A stretch of 64,000 nt of DNA from positions 23,715 to 87,714 of the forward strand of contig DASTXR010000163.1 of the NCBI GenBank assembly GCA_035765415.1, written 5' to 3'. The position numbers were made by a program, and so were the translations under genes. Positions 17,768-25,744 of this stretch are shown here, piece after piece. The notes under the pieces were generated by a model, which worked only from the letters and a program-made list of their open reading frames with translations, searched no databases and was not told the DNA's origin. Source of the DNA: CADEED01 sp035765415 (lineage in GTDB: Bacteria; Pseudomonadota; Gammaproteobacteria; Steroidobacterales; Steroidobacteraceae). Every line of letters begins with the position of its first letter. The first letter of the stretch is position 1.

Positions 17768-19702
17768 GTGGTCCGTTCGAACACCAGGAAGGTCCGGCTC
17801 GGAGTCAGCTGCCTGATGGCGCTGGCCGTTTGCGGTCTGCCGCGCGCATACGCAGCGTGCGTGGGCACACAGACCGGCGATCTCGCCGAACTCGAAGAGC
17901 GCGCCTTCCGCGATCCGGCCAGCGCCCTGCCCGAACTCGCCAACACCATCAGCTCCACCGCCGACATGCCGCCCACGCGGCGCGCGGCGCTGCATGCCAT
18001 CGCCGCGGAAGCCGCGCGCCAGCTCGGCTTCAGCCGCCAGAGCATCACGCATGCGGACGCCGGCCTCGCGCTGCTGCCGGCAGGTGACATGTCCGACGTC
18101 GCGGTCCGCATGCGCACCGTGCGCGCGGTGGTCAGCACGAATGTCGGCGGCATCGACGCCGCCACGGTCGAGCTCACCCGCGTCATCGACGCAGTGCGCG
18201 ACCGGCCGCTCGCGCTCGGCTGCGTGCTTCGCGATCGGGGCTGGCTGAATTTCCGCGACGGAAATCCCGACCAGGCGCTCGACGATCTGTTGCGCTCGTA
18301 TGCGCTGCTGCGGCGGAATGCGAGCCGTGAAGAAGCCATGGTGGCCGCGGGCCGGCTGTCCATGGCGCAGTTCAGCGTGCGCGACTATCCGCAGGCGCTC
18401 GCGCTGGTGGATGAAACCATCTCGTTCTTCCGCGAACAGAAGGCGAATATCCGCCTCGCCACCGCGCTCGACCGCCGCTCCCAGATCCTCAAGGCCGCGG
18501 GCCGCCTCGACGAGGCAGCGATCGCCGCCGCCGAATCGCTGCGCATCCACGAAGACATCGGCGATCGCGTGGGCACGGGCCTGTCGCAGATGCGCATGTG
18601 CGGCGTGCAGATCGAGCGCAACGCGCTGACGCAGGCGAAGACCTGGTGCGACCGCGCCGAATTGACGCTGAGCCAGACCAGCGGCATGGACGACAACGAC
18701 TACCGCACGCTGGCGGCGTTGCGCGGCCGCCTGTTCCTCGCGCTCGGGCGTTCCAAGGAAGCCGTGGCGCAGTTCGATCGCGCCATCGCGCCCGGCGGCG
18801 CGCAGCCGGCCGATGACATCGCCGAGCTCTACGAGCTGCGTTCGCGCGCCCATGCCGCGGTTGGCGATTACCCGGCGGCATTCACCGACCAGGGCGAATA
18901 CCTGCGCCGCATGCGCGAACAGGGAACCCTCGATCGCATTCGTGAAGTCGCGCAGTTGCGCGTGCAGTTCGAAAACGACCAGGAAAAGCAGAAGATCGCG
19001 CTGCTCGAAAAGGACAAGAAACTCGCCGAAGAGCGCGCCAACAGCCAGACGCGCATCACGCAGCTGGTGGCCATCGCCGGCCTCGCCGGCCTCGTCACCG
19101 CTTTCTTCCTCGGCTACGCCCTGCTCTCGCACCGTCGGCATCGCGCCGAACTCATCCGGCTCGCCGAGCGCGACGAGCTCACGGGGCTGCTGAATCGCCG
19201 GGCCATCGTGCGCAAGGCGGTGCAATACCTCACGCGCGCGCGCGAGGCGAAGGGCACGCTCATCATCGGGCTCATCGATCTCGACCATTTCAAGTCGATC
19301 AACGACCGCTTCGGACACGCGGTCGGCGACCAGCTGCTGCAGCGTTTCGCCGCGGCGCTGCGCACCTCGCTGCACACGCAGGAGATCTATGGTCGATATG
19401 GCGGCGAAGAATTCCTCGTGCTGTTTCCCGACAGCTCGCTCGACCAGGCGCGCCAGTCTGCCGAGCGGCTGCGTGCGGCGCTGCGCGACCAGCGCATGCG
19501 CGTCGATGACCAGGACGTCACGGTCACGCTCAGCCTCGGCCTCGCGAGCTACGAGTCCGGCGACGTGTTGTTCGACCAGGTCGCGCGGCGTGCCGACATC
19601 GCGCTGTACGTGGCCAAAACCCAGGGCCGTGACCGCGTGGAGGTGTTCAATCCCGCGCGCCATGGCGTGCTGGCCGCCAGCGCGGCGCAGCGTCAGCGGT
19701 AA
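17768..19702 (+). CDS. Membrane diguanylate cyclase with periplasmic TPR-like sensor domain
   Basis: A 644-residue protein with an N-terminal signal sequence (cleavage near AYA/AC, about residue 29), about 400 residues of helical TPR-type repeats, a charged coiled coil (about 395-430), a transmembrane helix at about 432-456 and a C-terminal GGDEF domain. The active site is intact: DLTGLLNRR-type start, LIDLDHFKSIND and GGEEF at 545-549. No RxxD inhibitory site lies five residues upstream, so product inhibition is not expected. It should make c-di-GMP in response to a periplasmic cue. The GTG start is chosen to keep the full signal peptide. The stop codon overlaps the end of an inverted-repeat element. 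Confidence 0.88.
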   Translation: MVRSNTRKVRLGVSCLMALAVCGLPRAYAACVGTQTGDLAELEERAFRDPASALPELANTISSTADMPPTRRAALHAIAAEAARQLGFSRQSITHADAGLALLPAGDMSDVAVRMRTVRAVVSTNVGGIDAATVELTRVIDAVRDRPLALGCVLRDRGWLNFRDGNPDQALDDLLRSYALLRRNASREEAMVAAGRLSMAQFSVRDYPQALALVDETISFFREQKANIRLATALDRRSQILKAAGRLDEAAIAAAESLRIHEDIGDRVGTGLSQMRMCGVQIERNALTQAKTWCDRAELTLSQTSGMDDNDYRTLAALRGRLFLALGRSKEAVAQFDRAIAPGGAQPADDIAELYELRSRAHAAVGDYPAAFTDQGEYLRRMREQGTLDRIREVAQLRVQFENDQEKQKIALLEKDKKLAEERANSQTRITQLVAIAGLAGLVTAFFLGYALLSHRRHRAELIRLAERDELTGLLNRRAIVRKAVQYLTRAREAKGTLIIGLIDLDHFKSINDRFGHAVGDQLLQRFAAALRTSLHTQEIYGRYGGEEFLVLFPDSSLDQARQSAERLRAALRDQRMRVDDQDVTVTLSLGLASYESGDVLFDQVARRADIALYVAKTQGRDRVEVFNPARHGVLAASAAQRQR

Positions 19703-20082
19703 TGGGGACACTCCCCATTTCCTAGCAAAAGGGGCCGCACCTCGAATGGGGAGGTCCTCAGTTCCTATTTCTTTGCAAACGGGATCGAGGCACGCCGTTG
19801 TCGCGTCAGCGCGTGAAGAAGGACAGGCTTCCGGCGCGAACATCGAGGGCGGCGCAGCGCGAGGCGATCAGCGCGCAGATCCTCCTGGTGTTTTATTCCG
19901 ACTGTGTGCGTTTGGCGCGCCTTATAGTGCAGCGCTGACAGCTCTGGCGCGCCGCCTCGCGCAAGCGAACGCGAGTGAAGGAATGGGGACAGTCCCCAAT
20001 TCCCCGCTTCGCGGGCAAAAGGGGGCTGCCCCCATTTCCGAGGTGCGGCCCCTTTTGCTAGGAAATGGGGAGTGTCCCCATT
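19701..20082. repeat. Compound inverted-repeat element (MITE/REP-like) between convergent genes, copy 1
   Basis: The ends are perfect 44-bp inverted copies: 19701-19744 (AATGGGGACACTCCCCATTT and onward) and 20039-20082. The left end overlaps the TAA of the upstream gene; the right end is one base from the stop of the convergent MOSC gene. Inside are further GGGGAC-type palindromes at 19985-19997 (GGGGAC-A-GTCCCC) and 20021-20033 (GGGGGC-T-GCCCCC), and a core at about 19762-19794 also found inverted in the element at 38039-38252. No open frame of substance is present. GGCCCCTTTT at the end of either arm makes it terminator-like in both directions. It is probably a non-autonomous mobile or REP-type repeat. 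Confidence 0.85.
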
Positions 20083-20083
20083 C

Positions 20084-20896
20084 TTACTTCCACACGACGT
20101 CCAACGTCTGTCCGACGCGCAGCGACTCGCCGACTCCGCTCACGACGATCACGTTCTGCCCGAACGCCACGCCGCGCAGTTCCTGGTCGTAGCGGTATTC
20201 CTTGAGCGTCTTCAGGGGTTCGACGCCATCCACGGCACCCAGCTGCTGATCCGTCGTCGTGATGGAGCAGCGCGTGCACGGCTTGACGATGCGCAGCGTG
20301 ACCGGCCCGGCGCGCAGCTCGTGCATGCGGTCTTCGTCGTATGCATCGACGCCGTCGATCACCACGTTCGGCCGGAAGCGCTCCATCGGCAGCGCCCTGG
20401 GCAGTCGCGAATTGAGCTCGGCCAGCGAAGCACGTGAAATCACCAGGATCGGATACCCATCGCTGAACTCGGTGATGGCGCGCGTATCCCCCGCCCATTC
20501 CGGACTGCAGACACGCGGCACGCTGGCATCGAACATGACGAGGCGCAGCGGCGTCGCAAGGAAACTCGACACCCACTCGGCGGCGGCATCACCACAATCG
20601 ATGCCGCGCCCTTCGAATTTCCACACCGTCACCGCGCGCGACTCGCCGCCGGCGCTGCGCGAGACTTCGAGCGCGGGCATTCCGGGCGCGTTCAGCGTCA
20701 GGCCGGAATTGAGCGCCGTGGCGATGAGCGCCATGCGCGGATGTTCCCGCTGCGTGATGAATCGGCCGTTCGGCCGCACCAGCATCCAGTGGCGATCGTC
20801 GGCGAGCCCGGTGGGCGCAAGCCGCGCACTTTCCTGCGCGATGCCGCGGCAGGACTTGATGGGGTACACGTTCAGGTTCGTCAGAGTGACGCTCAT
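20084..20896 (-). CDS. MOSC domain protein (YcbX-like, molybdenum cofactor-binding)
   Basis: A 270-residue protein with the N-terminal MOSC_N beta-barrel (TLTNLNVYPIKSCRGI) and a MOSC domain containing PCTRCSITTTD, whose Cys is the expected molybdenum ligand. Relatives such as YcbX and mARC reduce N-hydroxylated compounds. This copy has no C-terminal ferredoxin domain, so an external electron donor is needed. It starts 15 nt after kdsB on the same strand and probably ends the comEC-to-kdsB transcription unit. Its stop is one base from the inverted-repeat element. Confidence 0.88.
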   Translation of the reverse strand: MSVTLTNLNVYPIKSCRGIAQESARLAPTGLADDRHWMLVRPNGRFITQREHPRMALIATALNSGLTLNAPGMPALEVSRSAGGESRAVTVWKFEGRGIDCGDAAAEWVSSFLATPLRLVMFDASVPRVCSPEWAGDTRAITEFSDGYPILVISRASLAELNSRLPRALPMERFRPNVVIDGVDAYDEDRMHELRAGPVTLRIVKPCTRCSITTTDQQLGAVDGVEPLKTLKEYRYDQELRGVAFGQNVIVVSGVGESLRVGQTLDVVWK

Positions 20897-20911
20897 CGTT
20901 CCCGTCCCGGG

Positions 20912-21661
20912 TCAGGGGTGCAGCAGCAGGGCACGCTCGGCGCGCTCCAGGTCGGCGGCGGTATTCACGTCGGCCAGCGGCCGTTCGACCGCGAGCGCCA
21001 CGCGGATCTCCATGCCGTTCTCGAGCGCGCGCAGCTGTTCGAGTTTCTCGATGAGCTCGAGGCGCGCGGTGGGCAGGCTCGCCAGCTTGCGCAGCGCCGC
21101 GACGCGGTAGGCGTAGATGCCCACGTGCCGCAGGCAGGCGTTCGACAGCGTGGTGGGCGCATCGCGGTTGAATGGAATCGGCGCCCGCGAAAAATACAGC
21201 GCGCGGCCGCCGGCATCACAGGCCACCTTCACATTGTTAGGATCGGCCAGATCGTTGTGCGAATCTATTTTCGCCGCCAGCGTGGCGATGTCGGCGCGCG
21301 GGTTCGCGGCCAGCAGCTCGGCCACCTGGTCGATGACGCGCGGCGGAATCAGCGGTTCGTCGCCCTGCACGTTCACGACGATGTCGGCGTCCGCCCAGCC
21401 GCGGGCCGCGGCCACCTCGGCGATGCGGTCGGTGCCGGACACGTGCGTGCGCGCCGTCATGTGGACTTCCGCGCCGAACGCACGCGCGACGCTGGCGATG
21501 CGCTCATCGTCGGTGGCGATGATGACCTCGGCCGCGGCGCAGGAACGCGCGCGCTCGTGCACCCACTGGATCATGGGCTTGCCGGCGAGCAGCATCAGGG
21601 CTTTGCCCGGCAGCCGCGACGAGTCGAACCGCGCTGGAATGACGACGCGATAGTGGCTCAT
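20912..21661 (-). CDS. kdsB: 3-deoxy-manno-octulosonate cytidylyltransferase
   Basis: KdsB activates Kdo with CTP for LPS inner-core synthesis. The 249-residue protein begins MSHYRVVIPARFDSSRLPGK, the nucleotide-binding signature, and keeps NVQGDEPLI and HVGIYAYR. The ATG at 21661 overlaps the stop of the preceding Trm112-like gene by one base (TGATG). The open frame extends upstream without homology and is not used. It belongs to the lipid A/LPS gene block with msbA and lpxK. Confidence 0.96.
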   Translation of the reverse strand: MSHYRVVIPARFDSSRLPGKALMLLAGKPMIQWVHERARSCAAAEVIIATDDERIASVARAFGAEVHMTARTHVSGTDRIAEVAAARGWADADIVVNVQGDEPLIPPRVIDQVAELLAANPRADIATLAAKIDSHNDLADPNNVKVACDAGGRALYFSRAPIPFNRDAPTTLSNACLRHVGIYAYRVAALRKLASLPTARLELIEKLEQLRALENGMEIRVALAVERPLADVNTAADLERAERALLLHP

Positions 21662-21849
21662 CAGCGCTCCAGCAATGGATCGTCGGGCATGAGCTGGCGC
21701 GCATCTTCCTCGAGCATCATCGGCACACCGTCGCGCAATGGAAACGCCAGGCGTTCCCCGCGACACACCAGCACTTCTGCGGCACGCTGAAACTTGAGCG
21801 GCCCCTTGCAGATCGGGCACGCGAGGATGTCGAGCAGTCTTTCATCCAT
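21661..21849 (-). CDS. ycaR: Trm112/YcaR (UPF0434) family small zinc-ribbon-like protein
   Basis: A 62-residue protein beginning MDERLLDILACPICKGPL. The CPIC pair and a later single Cys (VLVCRG) resemble the Trm112 zinc ribbon with an incomplete second cysteine pair. The role is unknown in bacteria; the eukaryotic homologue activates methyltransferases. It overlaps lpxK by 8 nt and kdsB by 1 nt, the conserved lpxK-ycaR-kdsB order. Confidence 0.92.
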   Translation of the reverse strand: MDERLLDILACPICKGPLKFQRAAEVLVCRGERLAFPLRDGVPMMLEEDARQLMPDDPLLER

Positions 21850-22888
21850 TTGCCTGGCTTCCAGTGACACGGGTCTTGAACGCACTGGCACGTGCGAGCA
21901 CGAGATCGGTCAGTTCGCGCGCCTCGTTCTCCGGGAATTCCGCGGTGACCGGAACATACCAGCAGCGGTCGTCGGCGAAGGCGACGCATTTTACGGCATC
22001 CTTCTCCGTCATGATGACCGGCAGGTTGTCGCCGAAGTTCAAATCACCCGCCTTGAACGCGTGGTGATCGGGCAGCGGATGTTCGTACAGCGTGAGTCCC
22101 GCGTTTCGCAGCATGTCGAAGAAGCGTTGTGGATTGCCGATGGCCGCCACCGCGTGCACGCCCGTGCCGCGAAAACTGGCCAGCGCACGCAGCGAACCGC
22201 CTCCGGACACCGGCCGCGCGTCGCCGGGCCGCATGTTCATGACGAAGCGCGTGCGCTCGAGGAATCCCGGCAGCGAAAACCCGGGCGCGGTGATGGCGCC
22301 GTTGACCACCACCGCGTTCACGCGACGCAGGCGCCGCGGCAGCTCGCGCAACGGGCCTCGCGGCAGCAGGCAGCCATTGCCGAAGCCACGCTGACCGTCG
22401 ATGACCACGATTTCGCAATCGCGCATCAACGCCAGATGCTGGAGGCCGTCGTCGCAGATGACGATGTCAGCCCCGTCGGCCACCGCGGTTTTCGCGGCAG
22501 CGACGCGATCCTTGCCGACGAACACCGTGGCCTGCGCGCGGCGCGCGAGCAGCAGCGGCTCGTCGCCCACTTCCGACGGGCGGCTGTGCACCGTGACGCG
22601 CGTGACGCCGCGCGCGCGGCCGCCATAACCACGCGACACGATGGCAACGCGCAGGCCCACGGCCGACAGGTGCGAGGACAACCAGGCCACCAGCGGGGTC
22701 TTGCCCGTGCCACCCACGGTGAGGTTGCCGACCACGACCACGGGCGCTTTCACGCGCACGCGATGACGCAGCCCCATGCGGTACAGCAGGCTGCGAAGGC
22801 CCATGGCGCTGCCATATAACAAGGAGAGCGGCGCCAGCCACAGCGGGCCCTTGCCGCCGTACCACATCGATTCGATCTTCGATCTCAA
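21842..22888 (-). CDS. lpxK: Tetraacyldisaccharide 4'-kinase LpxK
   Basis: LpxK phosphorylates the 4' position of the lipid A precursor at the inner membrane. About 348 residues with an N-terminal hydrophobic helix, the P-loop VGNLTVGGTGKT, SRGYGG, DDGLQH and VIMTEKDAVKC, all family hallmarks. Comparison with Escherichia coli LpxK supports a TTG start at 22888, which overlaps the msbA stop (TTGA). An ATG at 22867 is the alternative and would remove seven residues. Confidence 0.94.
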   Translation of the reverse strand: MRSKIESMWYGGKGPLWLAPLSLLYGSAMGLRSLLYRMGLRHRVRVKAPVVVVGNLTVGGTGKTPLVAWLSSHLSAVGLRVAIVSRGYGGRARGVTRVTVHSRPSEVGDEPLLLARRAQATVFVGKDRVAAAKTAVADGADIVICDDGLQHLALMRDCEIVVIDGQRGFGNGCLLPRGPLRELPRRLRRVNAVVVNGAITAPGFSLPGFLERTRFVMNMRPGDARPVSGGGSLRALASFRGTGVHAVAAIGNPQRFFDMLRNAGLTLYEHPLPDHHAFKAGDLNFGDNLPVIMTEKDAVKCVAFADDRCWYVPVTAEFPENEARELTDLVLARASAFKTRVTGSQANG

Positions 22889-24639
22889 TTGCGGAATTCC
22901 GAGCGCTTGAGACTCGCGTAAGCGCCATCGCGGTTCACGAGCTCGGCGTGGGTGCCACGTTCGACGATGCGGCCATCTTCCATGACGATGATCTCGTCGG
23001 CATGTTCGATGGTAGTCAGGCGATGCGCGATGACCAGCGTGGTGCGATTGCGCATGAGGCTCACCAGCGCCTGCTGGATGCGGCGTTCGGATTCGTTGTC
23101 GAGCGCCGACGTGGCTTCATCGAGGATGAGAATGGGCGCGTCCTTGAGCAAGGCCCGGGCGATGGCTATCCGCTGCCGCTGGCCGCCCGACAGCAACGCA
23201 CCGCGATCGCCCACTTCGGTGTCGAGCCCTTGCGGCAACTCGGCCGCGAATTCATCGACGTAAGCGGCCTGCGCCGCGGCCTCGACGGCTTTCGGATCCG
23301 GATTGTCGACGCCGAACGCAATGTTGTTGCGGATCGAGTCGTTGAACAACAGCACATCCTGGTTCACGAGCGCGACGTTCGCGCGCAGGTCGCGCAGATT
23401 GCAGTCGCGCACGTTGATGCCATCGACGAGGACCTCGCCGGCCGTGGCGTCGTAGATGCGCGGCACCAGGCCCACGATGGTGGACTTGCCGCTCCCCGAG
23501 CGCCCGACGATCGCAATGTTCCTGCCCGCGGGTACCTCGAGGCTCACGGAGTGGAGCACTCGCCCCTTCTCGTTCGAATATTCGAAACTCACGTCGCGGA
23601 ACTCGATGTCGCCGCGCACGCGCTCGAGTGGCCGGCCACCGGTGAAATCTTCGGTCGGCTGGTCGAGCACCTCGAAGACGCTGGCGCCCGCCGCGAGCCC
23701 CTGCTGCAACGGCCCGATGGCGGTGACCAGCGTGCGCATGGGCGCCGTCGTGAGCAGCAGCGCCGTCAGGAAACCCCAGAATTCCCCCACCGTCATCGAG
23801 TTGTCGTGCACCTGCACGAGAGCCATCCACAACACTCCGCCCAAACCGATGGACGCGATGAACTGCACCACCGGGTTGCTCGTGGCCTTCGCGGCGATCA
23901 GCTTCATGTTGCTGCGGCGGTTGTGCTCATTCACCTCTTCGAAGCCGCGCGCTTCCTGTTCCTGCGCGTTGAACACCTTGATGACGCGCTGGCCGTCGAG
24001 CGCTTCCTTCGTGACGCGCGTGACGTCGCCCATCGAGGACTGGATGCGCGCGCTGTAACGGCGGAAAGACTTGGTGACCTGCCGGATCAGGAACGAAAGC
24101 GGCGGCACGAGGATCACCACGAACAGCGCGAGCTTCCAGTTGAGCACGAACAGCAGCCCGATCTGCAGGATGATGGTGAGCGAGTCGCGGATCAGCGCGC
24201 CGGTGGAATTGGTCGTGGCTTCGGCCACCTGCTCGATGTTGAACGTGAGCCGCGAGAGCATCGCGCCGGTCGACTCGCCGTCGTAGTGGCGCGCCGGGAA
24301 ATGCAGGTACTGGCGGAACAGGTCGCGTCGCAGCGCCTTGATGATCTGGCGCGAAACGTAGCCCGGGAAATACACGCCGATGTAATCGCCGAGGCCGCGG
24401 AGCAGGAACAGAAGCGGAGCGCCGATGGGCACGAGCCACAGCACCGTCGGGTCTTTCTTGACGAACCCCAGGTCGACGAAGCTCTGCACGAGCAGCGCGA
24501 ACAACGGACCGGTCGCGGCGAACAACGCCATGCCGACGACGCCGATGAGAAACATGCCGAGATGCGGTCGCGCGTAAGCCAGCAGCCGGCGGTACACGTG
24601 CGCGGCATCGAGAGGCGCCGCACCTGCGGGAGTGTTCAT
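22885..24639 (-). CDS. msbA: Lipid A export ABC transporter MsbA
   Basis: A 584-residue half-transporter that flips lipid A-core across the inner membrane. Six transmembrane helices lie in residues 1-330, followed by an ATPase domain with Walker A GRSGSGKST near 379, signature LSGGQRQR and Walker B ILILDEATSALD. It is flanked by exbD (4-nt overlap) and lpxK (4-nt overlap), the usual msbA-lpxK pair. No oddities were seen. Confidence 0.96.
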   Translation of the reverse strand: MNTPAGAAPLDAAHVYRRLLAYARPHLGMFLIGVVGMALFAATGPLFALLVQSFVDLGFVKKDPTVLWLVPIGAPLLFLLRGLGDYIGVYFPGYVSRQIIKALRRDLFRQYLHFPARHYDGESTGAMLSRLTFNIEQVAEATTNSTGALIRDSLTIILQIGLLFVLNWKLALFVVILVPPLSFLIRQVTKSFRRYSARIQSSMGDVTRVTKEALDGQRVIKVFNAQEQEARGFEEVNEHNRRSNMKLIAAKATSNPVVQFIASIGLGGVLWMALVQVHDNSMTVGEFWGFLTALLLTTAPMRTLVTAIGPLQQGLAAGASVFEVLDQPTEDFTGGRPLERVRGDIEFRDVSFEYSNEKGRVLHSVSLEVPAGRNIAIVGRSGSGKSTIVGLVPRIYDATAGEVLVDGINVRDCNLRDLRANVALVNQDVLLFNDSIRNNIAFGVDNPDPKAVEAAAQAAYVDEFAAELPQGLDTEVGDRGALLSGGQRQRIAIARALLKDAPILILDEATSALDNESERRIQQALVSLMRNRTTLVIAHRLTTIEHADEIIVMEDGRIVERGTHAELVNRDGAYASLKRSEFRN

Positions 24640-25067
24640 TTCACCGGCGGCGATTCTTCGACCGTGGCGATGTTCAGACGCACGAAGCCGAGCTTGCCCA
24701 GCACGTCCATGGCGCTCACCACCGACTGGTGCGTCGCCCGTCCATCGGCGCGCACGGTGACGGGTTTGTCGCGATCGGCGCCCGCCACTTCGAGCAGCGC
24801 GGCGCGCAGCGTATCCGGCGAGGAGTTGATGAGCTCGCGATCGTTGACGCGATAGCTGCCGCTCTGCGTCACCGTTACCACGATCGGATCGACCTTCTGC
24901 TTGCCCGTGGGCGCGAGACTGGCCTGCGGCAGCTCGATCTTGAGACGGCCTTCCTGCATGAAGGTGGACGACAACATGAAGAAGATGACCAGCAGCAGCG
25001 AGACGTCGATGAGCGGGATCAGGTTGATCTCCGGATCATCCCTTCCCTTGCGGGACTGCATTCTCAT
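24636..25067 (-). CDS. exbD: ExbD/TolR family biopolymer transport protein
   Basis: A 143-residue inner-membrane protein with one transmembrane helix (about 17-37) containing the essential Asp (LIPLIDVSLLLVIFFML) and a periplasmic domain. With ExbB it forms a proton-driven motor that energises TonB-dependent transport or a Tol-like system. It overlaps exbB and msbA by 4 nt each. The exbBD pair next to msbA-lpxK, without tonB, is common in gammaproteobacteria, so the partner TonB must be encoded elsewhere. Confidence 0.93.
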   Translation of the reverse strand: MRMQSRKGRDDPEINLIPLIDVSLLLVIFFMLSSTFMQEGRLKIELPQASLAPTGKQKVDPIVVTVTQSGSYRVNDRELINSSPDTLRAALLEVAGADRDKPVTVRADGRATHQSVVSAMDVLGKLGFVRLNIATVEESPPVK

Positions 25068-25708
25068 GCGGTGCGAGCGACGCCGCCGTCGCTGTCTCCG
25101 CTCTGCTCGCCGGCGCCCAGGGAGTCGGCGAAATTCACCGCGATCTTTTCCATCTCGACGACGATGCGCTCGACCTTGCCGCGCAGGTAGCGGTGCGCCA
25201 CGTAGGCGGGAATGGCCACCGTGAGGCCCGCCGCGGTGCAGACCAGCGCTTCGGAGATGCCGCCCGCCAGCAGGCGCGGATCACCCATGCCGCCCAGCAT
25301 GACCGCGTTGAACGCGCGGATGATGCCGGTGACGGTGCCGAGCAGGCCTAACAACGGCGAAATGCTGGCGATGGTGCCCACGGAGTTCACGAAACGTTCC
25401 AGCTCGTGAACCACCTGGCGGCCCACGTCTTCGACGCGTTCCATCATGATCTCGCGACCACGATGGCGGTTGGCCAGCGCCGCCGCCAGCACACGCCCGA
25501 GCGCCGAGTTCTTTTCGAGCGCGTCTATGACCTTCGGGTTGACCTGGTTGCGCTCGGCGAGCTCGGAGACCTTCTTGATGAGCTCCTGGGGCAACACGCG
25601 CTTGCGCTGCAGGGTCCAGAGCCTTTCGAGAACGATACCGACGAGCGCGATCGAGCAGAAGATGATCGGCCACATGAATGGGCCGCCGGCCCGTACGAGT
25701 TCCCACAT
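25064..25708 (-). CDS. exbB: ExbB/TolQ/MotA family proton channel protein
   Basis: A 214-residue inner-membrane protein with three predicted transmembrane helices (about 10-30, 110-135, 155-180), including ISPLLGLLGTVTGII, the core MotA/TolQ/ExbB motif. It builds the proton channel with ExbD, whose gene overlaps by 4 nt. It lies 36 nt after comEC on the same strand. Confidence 0.94.
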   Translation of the reverse strand: MWELVRAGGPFMWPIIFCSIALVGIVLERLWTLQRKRVLPQELIKKVSELAERNQVNPKVIDALEKNSALGRVLAAALANRHRGREIMMERVEDVGRQVVHELERFVNSVGTIASISPLLGLLGTVTGIIRAFNAVMLGGMGDPRLLAGGISEALVCTAAGLTVAIPAYVAHRYLRGKVERIVVEMEKIAVNFADSLGAGEQSGDSDGGVARTA

Positions 25709-25744
25709 AGGCCGCGACTATACCGGAGGGCGCGGCCGAAAGGG

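Noticed and set aside
19701..20082. CRISPR-like array or coding element in the repeat region
   Set aside because: Repeats are inverted, not regularly spaced direct repeats, and no cas gene or transposase frame is present.
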